This document shows positions 1 to 5,822 of a stretch of 10,034 nt of DNA, in pieces; position 1 is the first letter of the stretch, and each line of letters opens with the position of its first letter. Source of the DNA: Clostridium sp. CAG:1024 (GTDB lineage Bacteria > Bacillota > Clostridia > Christensenellales > CAG-138). A program made the translations under genes and the position numbers. Under the pieces are notes generated by a model. It searched no databases and was not told where the DNA came from. It saw only the letters and a program-made list of their open reading frames with translations. The stretch spans positions 17,907-27,940 of the forward strand of contig HF985526.1 of NCBI GenBank assembly GCA_000432015.1, read 5' to 3'.

Positions 1-954
1 CCGCTGATCCATACGCACTCCTTCCTCGCGCTCGGCGTGATCAGTGCGGTATACCTGTTTCGCTCGATTCTTCGAAATGAGGAAAAGGCGCAATGGCTCG
101 GTTATCTTCGCTACGCGCTGATCGTGGCCGTTCTCGCGGGGCCGCAGCTTCTATTGTTCACATTCCGGCAAAGCGGCAGTTTTCTGCATTTCAATTGGAA
201 CTGGGCCAACGAGACGGACAGCTTTCTCTGGTTCTACATCAAAAACCTCGGACTACTCTTTCTTCTGCTGCCGGCCGCCCTTCTCGGCACGAGCAAGCGG
301 CATCGCGCAATTCTGAGCGGTGCGGGCGTTCTTTGGCTGCTTGCAGAAACCATTCAATTCCAGCCGAACCCCTACGATAACAACAAGCTGTTGTTCGTTT
401 GCTTTGCGTTCCTGTGCGGACTCATCGCGGAGTATCTTATGCGCATCTACCGCAGTCTGCGAAAGGCCGAAGGCGGCCGGGCGCTCTCAACAAAGCTTCT
501 CGCCGTATTCGTCACGACTGCGCTCTTTCTCTCCGGCACGATGACGCTGGCGCGCGAGTACAATTCCGAGTATGAACTGCTTGGGCCTTCCGAGGTTGCG
601 GCGGCCGAATTTGTAAAGGAAAGCACCGCGCCGAACGCGACGTTTCTCACAAGCAACAACCATAACAACGCGATCGCAGCTTTGACCGGGCGCAACATCG
701 TCTGCGGCTCCGGCTCCTATCTGTACTACCATGGCGTAAACTATGCCGATCGCGAGCAGGCGCTTTATCGCATGTATGAAGAACCGACAGAGTATTTCGC
801 TGCCCTGTCGGCCAAGTATCATGTCGATTATGTGTACTTCAGCAGTCAGGAATTCTCAAAATTCAACTGCGACCTGACATATTTTGAAGAAAACTGCCAA
901 TGCGTTTATAACAGCGGCGGAATCCTGATCTACGCGGTCAGTCCAACCCCATAA
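1..954 (+). CDS. Polytopic membrane protein, GT-C glycosyltransferase-like (5' end missing)
   Basis: The frame is open to the left edge, so the gene starts upstream; 317 codons plus TAA are visible. The first visible residues include HTHSFLALG, followed by several hydrophobic segments (for example around visible codons 50-65, 80-95 and 125-150). A last hydrophobic segment at about codons 165-180 precedes a soluble C-terminal domain of about 130 residues. Within it, LTGRNIVCGSGSYLYYHG, then YADREQALYRMY, then a KYHVDYVYFSSQE-type stretch resemble the post-membrane domain of bacterial GT-C fold proteins that transfer sugars from polyprenyl carriers at the cell surface. The motif FQPNPYDNNKLL in a loop fits this too. 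The family assignment is by recalled pattern only; that it is a multi-pass membrane protein is secure. Its stop lies inside the 3' end of the convergent DUF2461 gene (17-bp overlap), and no terminator is visible between them. Confidence 0.75.
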   Translation, partial: PLIHTHSFLALGVISAVYLFRSILRNEEKAQWLGYLRYALIVAVLAGPQLLLFTFRQSGSFLHFNWNWANETDSFLWFYIKNLGLLFLLLPAALLGTSKRHRAILSGAGVLWLLAETIQFQPNPYDNNKLLFVCFAFLCGLIAEYLMRIYRSLRKAEGGRALSTKLLAVFVTTALFLSGTMTLAREYNSEYELLGPSEVAAAEFVKESTAPNATFLTSNNHNNAIAALTGRNIVCGSGSYLYYHGVNYADREQALYRMYEEPTEYFAALSAKYHVDYVYFSSQEFSKFNCDLTYFEENCQCVYNSGGILIYAVSPTP

Positions 955-1606
955 GGAAACGGTAAACCGGCTTCATCAAAAGAAACGCCTCGCGGATCTC
1001 GTCTGCGATCTCCGGCCGCAGTGTTTGGGAAACAGCGGGCGAAGAATAGCAGAATGTGATCCGCTTCAAATTCAGCCATGGGCGGAGACGTTCCGGTGCG
1101 TCCAGATAACGCTCTCGTTTGTATGACTCTGCCGAAAGCATGAACCGCTCGGCAAACGCGGGCGCATTCACCAGCTCAAGGAAACGTTCCGGGCGAGCGA
1201 GCATCCGCTCACGAAGCCGCTGCATCATGGCGGAATCCGGGGCATACATGCCCATGCCGTAACCGTAGCTTTCGCGTTCAAACTCCGCGTACAGCACAAA
1301 GCACTCGCTCGTTCTTTGCATGGGCGGTTTGAAACCAAGCCATGCATGATCGCGATAGGGCGATTTGTCCTTAGAATACCGCGTATCGCGCCGAATGCGC
1401 GACACAACGCTCGACGGCCGCACATTGAAGTGTGGATCGATCTCGAGCGCGGTCGGCGCAAGCTGTTCCGCAAGTGCGAGCAGCGGCGCTTGCACATTTT
1501 GCTTATACCGTGCGCGGTTCGCTTCAAAGAAGCTGCGGTCATTCTGAAATGCGATCTCCCAGAAAAACCGATAGGTATCCTCGTTCAGTCCATGAAACTC
1601 ATTCAT
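938..1606 (-). CDS. DUF2461 family protein (TIGR02453-like)
   Basis: This encodes 222 residues from the ATG at 1606, about the usual length for DUF2461. Recognised features are the N-terminal FHGLNEDTYRFFWEIAFQND stretch followed by SFFEANRARY, and the family signature RIRRDTRYSKDKSPYRDH at about residues 71-88. The later part contains a GYGMGMYAP segment and a conserved-looking tail ending at MKPVYRFLMGLD. The biochemical function of the family is not established; it is a cytoplasmic protein without signal peptide or membrane segment. An in-frame GTG 12 codons upstream (1642) is a poorer start, because family homology begins at MNEFHGL. An AGGAG lies 13 nt before the ATG, which is far. If the upstream membrane-protein gene were not frameshifted, its stop would overlap this start as ATGAATGA, suggesting translational coupling. 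It is the last gene of the tyrS operon and converges on the gene to the left, overlapping it at 938-954. Confidence 0.88.
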   Translation of the reverse strand: MNEFHGLNEDTYRFFWEIAFQNDRSFFEANRARYKQNVQAPLLALAEQLAPTALEIDPHFNVRPSSVVSRIRRDTRYSKDKSPYRDHAWLGFKPPMQRTSECFVLYAEFERESYGYGMGMYAPDSAMMQRLRERMLARPERFLELVNAPAFAERFMLSAESYKRERYLDAPERLRPWLNLKRITFCYSSPAVSQTLRPEIADEIREAFLLMKPVYRFLMGLD

Positions 1607-1698
1607 TATTCGTATCCCGCTCCTGGACGCCGCCGCGCACACGCTTGATCGTATGCCGCTGCTGCGGCTGTACCCGTGCCTGCTGCCGTACCGTGATC
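1599..1698 (-). other. Displaced C-terminal coding tail of the membrane protein
   Basis: These 100 bases follow the premature TGA of the large membrane protein gene and look like its former 3' end in another frame. Read in the register that would result from removing one 14-bp repeat copy, they continue without a stop from VITVRQQARVQPQQ through HTIKRVRGGVQERDTNNE to a TGA at 1599-1601. Counting the codon at the repeat, this restores 34 residues and gives a protein of about 736 residues. The restored stop overlaps the DUF2461 start by 8 bases (ATGAATGA). The tail is basic and glutamine-rich, in contrast to the preceding acidic domain. The frame is seen in the sequence; that it was once translated is inference. 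Confidence 0.6.
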
Positions 1699-3823
1699 AC
1701 CTTTGGCGGCACACCGTTGGCGGCACGCGGCCGGGTATCGGTTTAAAATCATCTTCTTCGACGCGAATCGCTTTCGGCATACGGTTCTCCGCGCTTCTCT
1801 GCCGCGGCGCATAGTCCGCTGCCGCTTCGGACTCCGCTGCGGGAAGCAGCCTGTCATCCTGCGGTTCCTGCATCCAAGCGGGGCGTCCGCTCTGCCATTC
1901 CGCCGGACTCCGCTGTACAGAAAATCTGTCCGTTGCAAAGCCGTCGTCCCCGTATGCCGCATCGTCTGCACGGGCCGCCATAACCGGCGCATCTGCTGCA
2001 TAGACGCGCCCTTCATTACGCCGTGTGCGATCGTTTCGCGGCGCATTCCTGAGGTCGAAGCGTCTTGTGTGGTCGACGTCATCCATAAGATCGTCAAATG
2101 CAAGGCCGTCCTCTTCCTCTGTGTTCCCGGAAGCAAAGAAGTCTCCCGTATCTGCAAACCGACGTTTCGGCACATACAGCTTCGCGCGCTTCAGATACTC
2201 GGCATCGGGTGAAAGCGCATCGTCATCATGCTGTTCCTCATCATAATCGGTCTCAGCATCCTCTTCGTCCAGAAGATCGAAATCGCTGTCGAGATCGTCC
2301 TCGTCCTCTTCATCACGCATGAGAAGGCCGCCGCCCGTCCTGCTGCGTTCGAGCAAGGTGAGAATCATAAGCACTGCGAACGCAAGCAGCATGACCGCGC
2401 CAAGGATGATCAGAATGCGCGTGATCGCATTGCTCCAGATGCCCCCGCCCGTTCCATCCTGCGGAGCGGGCGTCTGAACCGGCGCCTCCTCCGTCGTTTC
2501 CGGATACGCGACTGTCATTGCGTAGGTGGCGACGCTTCGCTCCGTTCCCGCCGGGTCAGTCGCTTTCAGTGAAAAAGTCAGGTTGCGCGGCGATCCGATG
2601 ATCAGCTCGCCCTCATAGACCGTCTGTCCGTTCGGGAGTACGGTATAATTTGCAAGCGTTCCAAGACTCGCTTCGCTGAGCGTTCCTGCCTTCAGCTCGA
2701 CGGAACTGTTATTCTGAATGAGCAGCCGCACCATGACGGACCCCGTCTGCGCCGACCAATCCGAGGTCAGACTGCCCTGCATGGAGACGCTGATCTGCGA
2801 ATCGTCCACATAGGGATACACGGGATAGGTCTGCGTGAACACAGGCGAGTAGGCGTCGCCAAAGGGATCCACACCCGTGAGAGAAAAGCCCACGTTTCTC
2901 ACGCTCTCCGTCATGGATGGAACGACCGTATACGACAGTGTTTGCGCATCGCCCGTATCCAGAGAAAATGGCGTTGTGTTCAGCGAGTTCCCAAGCTCAT
3001 CCTTGAGATAGATATTCGTTACCTTCTGATTCCCGATGTTGCGCGCCGTAACGGCAAAGGGTACGCCTGTGGCCGTCGGCGTTCCCATCTCGACCTCGAT
3101 GCGCAGGTCGACATTGACCATTGCGAGGGTAACGGGCTCGATCGATGCAAAGCTCTTCGTTTTGCCGTTGACCATATAGGTCACGACCGGCGCGGAGACC
3201 ACGCTTTCGTTTCCCATCGTATAGGTATAGTCGATCGCAAACGAATCGTTCGCGCGCAGCGTATCGTTTCGGCGGATCGGCACGTCGCTGATCTGCTCGT
3301 CGATCAGCATGATCTCCGACATATCGAACTTTGTCTCGTTCTTAAGCACATAGGTCAGCGTGATCTTATCGCCCTGCCGCGCATGGGTCGTATTCGCGGT
3401 ACGCATGACGGAGATCACCGGCTCGACCGCGCGGCCGACCGTGATCTCCTTGTTCAGAAAGAACGGCTCGCCGCCGCAGACCCAGCTCACCATAAACGTC
3501 ACAGGCATTCCGATCTGAGAATCCGCAATGCTGACCTCGATCGGGATCTTTGCCGAGCCGAACCGGGGAATGACCGTGTCCTCTGCGATGTCATACACGA
3601 AATTCCCCTGCACGATAGAAATATTGCTGAGCTCGTAATCCGAATGGTTGGAGATCTCAAACGTCACGGAAACGGTTCCAGCCTCCGTCAGCTCGGCCGG
3701 CTGCAAAGAGATCACCTCGACCTTGACCTCGTCCTCCGCGAATGCAGAAGAAACAGCGGCCAGCGCCGTGAGCGCAAAGAACGCCAGGAGGCACATCCAT
3801 TTCTTGAATCGCAAGCCCTTCAC
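1697..3823 (-). CDS. Secreted Ig-like repeat protein with one membrane anchor and acidic cytoplasmic tail; C-terminus frameshifted
   Basis: 708 residues. Residues 1-29 form a signal peptide (basic LRFKK, hydrophobic core, cleavage likely after SAFA). Residues 30 to about 455 are extracytoplasmic, in roughly four beta-rich units of about 100 residues with phrases such as VSVTFEISNHSDYELSNISI, LTYVLKNETKFDMSEIML and VTARNIGNQKVTNIYL. This resembles CARDB/COG1361-type Ig-like domains. A proline/threonine linker precedes one transmembrane helix at about 467-491. The remaining 217 residues are cytoplasmic, disordered-looking and very acidic just after the membrane (about 503-534), then rich in R, D and A. 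The start is uncertain: GTG at 3823 overlaps the upstream stop, while TTG at 3814 has AAGGAG 8 nt ahead; both keep the signal peptide. The 3' end is altered by a 14-bp tandem duplication, so the present last residues (TVCRQR) are probably not ancestral. Function unknown; surface binding or scaffolding is a guess. Confidence 0.88.
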   Translation of the reverse strand: MKGLRFKKWMCLLAFFALTALAAVSSAFAEDEVKVEVISLQPAELTEAGTVSVTFEISNHSDYELSNISIVQGNFVYDIAEDTVIPRFGSAKIPIEVSIADSQIGMPVTFMVSWVCGGEPFFLNKEITVGRAVEPVISVMRTANTTHARQGDKITLTYVLKNETKFDMSEIMLIDEQISDVPIRRNDTLRANDSFAIDYTYTMGNESVVSAPVVTYMVNGKTKSFASIEPVTLAMVNVDLRIEVEMGTPTATGVPFAVTARNIGNQKVTNIYLKDELGNSLNTTPFSLDTGDAQTLSYTVVPSMTESVRNVGFSLTGVDPFGDAYSPVFTQTYPVYPYVDDSQISVSMQGSLTSDWSAQTGSVMVRLLIQNNSSVELKAGTLSEASLGTLANYTVLPNGQTVYEGELIIGSPRNLTFSLKATDPAGTERSVATYAMTVAYPETTEEAPVQTPAPQDGTGGGIWSNAITRILIILGAVMLLAFAVLMILTLLERSRTGGGLLMRDEEDEDDLDSDFDLLDEEDAETDYDEEQHDDDALSPDAEYLKRAKLYVPKRRFADTGDFFASGNTEEEDGLAFDDLMDDVDHTRRFDLRNAPRNDRTRRNEGRVYAADAPVMAARADDAAYGDDGFATDRFSVQRSPAEWQSGRPAWMQEPQDDRLLPAAESEAAADYAPRQRSAENRMPKAIRVEEDDFKPIPGRVPPTVCRQR
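1699..1726 (-). repeat. 14-bp tandem duplication causing a frameshift
   Basis: Two adjacent 14-base units, GTGCCGCCAACGGT and GTGCCGCCAAAGGT on the minus strand, differ at one base. The repeat lies within the last ten codons of the membrane protein gene. Because 14 is not a multiple of three, one copy too many moves translation into a frame that stops at 1697. Replication slippage or a sequencing/assembly artefact could each explain it; the one-base difference argues mildly against a simple assembly duplicate. Confidence 0.85.
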
Positions 3824-4467
3824 TCCTTCAATTCCGGCAGCCCCGCGTCAAACGCACGCTGCACGATTCCCGTTTTCACAGGGAGAACACGTCCATCTGT
3901 CCGGTCGGACAACTGCTTCAAAAGCGCCGCCTCCCGGTCGAGCGGAACGGACAGCCGAACTTCAATGGATTCCGCATAGGCCGTGTTCTCCAAAAGCGCT
4001 TCCGTGCGCAGAATGCTCTCTACACGTCCCCAAAGCGGGTACGGGACGGTTGCTTCATACGCTGCGCAGCAGCGCATATCAACGCGTCCTGCGGCGCGGA
4101 TGGATTCCGCCGCCGTCTTTGCATATGCCCGCACAAGTCCGCCCGCACCCAAAAGCACGCCGCCGAAATACCGCGTTGCAATACAAACGAGGTTTGTCAC
4201 ACCGTTTTTTCGGATTGCGTCCATCATCGGGAGCCCCGCCGTTCCCGATGGCTCTCCGTCGTCGGAAAATCGCGCTGTCTGTCCGCTCTCACCGATGGAA
4301 TACGCGTAGCAATTATGCGTCGCGTCCCAGTGTTGTTTGCGGATCCGTTCGAGGATCTCAAGCGCCTCCCGCTCCTCGGCCACGGGATAACATCTGCCGA
4401 TAAAGCGGGATTTGTTGATCACGATCTCGATCTCTGACGGCTCGCGAACTGTGCGAAAGTCTTTCAC
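3820..4467 (-). CDS. yigZ: YigZ/IMPACT (UPF0029) family protein
   Basis: 215 residues, the normal length for bacterial YigZ. The family core is clear: NKSRFIGRCYPV at about 18-29, then HWDATHNCYAYSIGE (46-60), FSDDGEPSGTAGLPM (67-81) and RYFGGVLLGAGGLVRAYAKT (99-118). The C-terminal part corresponds to the second ferredoxin-like domain found in bacterial members. Eukaryotic IMPACT proteins regulate Gcn2; the bacterial role is not settled, though nucleic-acid or ribosome-linked functions have been suggested. It is soluble and cytoplasmic. The start is a GTG overlapping the tyrS stop (GTGA), with AAGGTG 8 nt upstream; the stop overlaps the GTG of the next gene in the same way. Translational coupling within the tyrS operon is therefore likely. 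Confidence 0.94.
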   Translation of the reverse strand: MKDFRTVREPSEIEIVINKSRFIGRCYPVAEEREALEILERIRKQHWDATHNCYAYSIGESGQTARFSDDGEPSGTAGLPMMDAIRKNGVTNLVCIATRYFGGVLLGAGGLVRAYAKTAAESIRAAGRVDMRCCAAYEATVPYPLWGRVESILRTEALLENTAYAESIEVRLSVPLDREAALLKQLSDRTDGRVLPVKTGIVQRAFDAGLPELKE

Positions 4468-5693
4468 GCACGGCGCACCTTGCAGAAGCCCTTCTTGCCC
4501 TTGCGCAGGATGATTCCGTCGCCGTCCAGCTTTTCGGCCGGAAGTGCCGCTTTGACATCCGCGACCTTTTCATCGCCGGCGAACACGCCGCCGCCTTCGA
4601 TGAGTCGGCGCGCATCGCTCTTTGACGACGCAAGCTTTGCAAGCACGAGCAGATCGGTCATGCGGAGTCCGCTTTCTGCGATCTGCTCCTCCGTCAGTTC
4701 GACCGTCGGCATATTGGAATGATCCGAGCCGCCTGCGAACAGCGCCTCTGCCGCCGCCTGCGCCTTTTGGGCTTCCTCGGTGCCATGTACCTGTTCGGTC
4801 AGCGTGAAAGCAAGAACGCGCTTTGCTTCATTGATCGCGGAATCCGTGAGCGCGCCAAGCCTGCGAACCTCATCCATCGGAATGAACGTCAGGAGTGCAA
4901 GGCACTTTTCCACATCTGCGTCGCCGATGTTGCGCCAGTACTGGTAGAAATCATACGGGCTGCACTTATTCGGATCCAGCCATAGCGCGCCCTTCTCGGT
5001 CTTGCCCATCTTTTTTCCCTCGCTCGTGGTAAGCAGCGCAGTCGTCAGGGCATAGGCGGGCTTGTGCTCTTTGCGGCGGATCAGATCAGCGCCGCCCAAG
5101 ATGTTGCTCCACTGGTCATCGCCGCCCATTTCGAGCACACAGTTCTCGCGCCGGTTCAGCACGAGGAAATCATAGCTCTGCATGAGCATGTAGCTCATTT
5201 CAAAGAACGTCAGGCCACGCTCCATACGCTGCTTATAGCACTCTGCGCGGAGCATCGTATTGACGGAAAAGTGTACGCCGATGTCGCGCATGAAGTCGAG
5301 GAAATTCAAACCGCGCATCCACTCCGCGTTGTTCATCACGAGCGCCTTGCCGTCGGAAAAGTCGATCAGGCGCGCCATCTGCTTCTGAAAACAGGCTGCG
5401 TTATGATCGATCTCCTCGTTGGACATCATGCGGCGCATATCCGACTTGCCGGAGGGATCGCCGATCATGGCCGTGCCGCCGCCAAGCAGCACGATGGGAC
5501 GGTGACCCGCGCGCTGCATGTGCGCCATGGTCATGAGCGCAACGTAATGCCCGATGTGCAGGCTGTCGGCCGTCGGGTCAAAGCCGATATAGAACGTGAC
5601 CTTCTCCTTGCCGAGAAGCTCGCGCAGTTCTTCCGGGTGCGAACACTGCTTCAAAAAGCCGCGTTCTTCCAATACGTCATATACGTTTTCCAT
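4464..5693 (-). CDS. tyrS: Tyrosyl-tRNA synthetase
   Basis: Charges tRNA-Tyr with tyrosine in the cytoplasm in an ATP-dependent two-step reaction. The 409 residues match full-length class I TyrRS. Visible motifs are FYIGFDPTADSLHIGH (34-49) with the HIGH signature at 46-49, GGGTAMIGDPSGKS (71-84), the tyrosine-pocket region SYMLMQSYDF (167-176), GGDDQWSNI (190-198) and KMGKT (228-232), the KMSKS-loop variant of group-1 TyrS. An S4 RNA-binding domain follows at about 343-405. ATG is preceded by GGGAG 6 nt away. It is the first gene of the operon, from the promoter at 5750-5778. The leader is only about 50 nt and has no T-box features, so T-box control like that of many clostridial synthetase genes is not seen here. 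Confidence 0.98.
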   Translation of the reverse strand: MENVYDVLEERGFLKQCSHPEELRELLGKEKVTFYIGFDPTADSLHIGHYVALMTMAHMQRAGHRPIVLLGGGTAMIGDPSGKSDMRRMMSNEEIDHNAACFQKQMARLIDFSDGKALVMNNAEWMRGLNFLDFMRDIGVHFSVNTMLRAECYKQRMERGLTFFEMSYMLMQSYDFLVLNRRENCVLEMGGDDQWSNILGGADLIRRKEHKPAYALTTALLTTSEGKKMGKTEKGALWLDPNKCSPYDFYQYWRNIGDADVEKCLALLTFIPMDEVRRLGALTDSAINEAKRVLAFTLTEQVHGTEEAQKAQAAAEALFAGGSDHSNMPTVELTEEQIAESGLRMTDLLVLAKLASSKSDARRLIEGGGVFAGDEKVADVKAALPAEKLDGDGIILRKGKKGFCKVRRA

Positions 5694-5718
5694 TGTTCTC
5701 TCCCATCCTCATTCAAAC

Positions 5719-5732
5719 GGGCGAACGCGCCC
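5719..5732 (-). other. Small GC hairpin in the tyrS leader
   Basis: A perfect 5-bp stem GGGCG/CGCCC with a 4-nt loop lies in the short tyrS 5' leader, about 25 nt before the ribosome binding site. It is flanked by 7-base direct repeats CATTCAA (plus strand 5710-5716 and 5732-5738). It is too small to call a known regulator; it could modestly affect mRNA stability or translation. Confidence 0.35.
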
Positions 5733-5749
5733 ATTCAATTTTCCATAAC

Positions 5750-5778
5750 AATATACCATGAATCCCAAAACAAAACAA
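5750..5778 (-). promoter_or_regulatory. Sigma-A-type promoter of the tyrS operon
   Basis: On the minus strand, TTGTTT (5778-5773) is followed by a 17-nt spacer and TATATT (5755-5750), preceded by TGG as an extended -10. Transcription would start near 5743, giving a leader of about 50 nt before tyrS. The -35 hexamer lies inside the U-tract of the upstream terminator. Confidence 0.7.
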
Positions 5779-5803
5779 TGCGCAAGCCTGTCCGGCCTGC
5801 ACA
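5764..5803 (-). terminator. Rho-independent terminator after the sensor kinase gene
   Basis: Minus-strand TGTGCAGGCC and GGCTTGCGCA pair over 10 positions (two G-U) around a GGACA loop. A T-rich run TTGTTTTGTTTT follows directly. It begins 20 nt after the kinase stop codon. It separates the two-component operon from tyrS. Confidence 0.75.
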
Positions 5804-5822
5804 AAGTTTTTGTAAACATTCG

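Noticed and set aside
1606..2175. 189-codon minus-strand frame within the membrane protein's cytoplasmic tail
   Set aside because: Alternative-frame shadow; the residues are low-complexity and it has no independent start signal. The relevant displaced tail is in a different frame (1599-1698).
2942..3979. 345-codon plus-strand open frame opposite the Ig-repeat protein and yigZ
   Set aside because: Antisense shadow rich in His/Arg/Asp with no recognisable domain and no ribosome binding site. The minus-strand gene has a signal peptide, repeats and a membrane segment.
5694..5822. T-box riboswitch ahead of tyrS
   Set aside because: The predicted leader is only about 50 nt and lacks the T-box sequence and specifier stem; the only large hairpin is the upstream gene's terminator.
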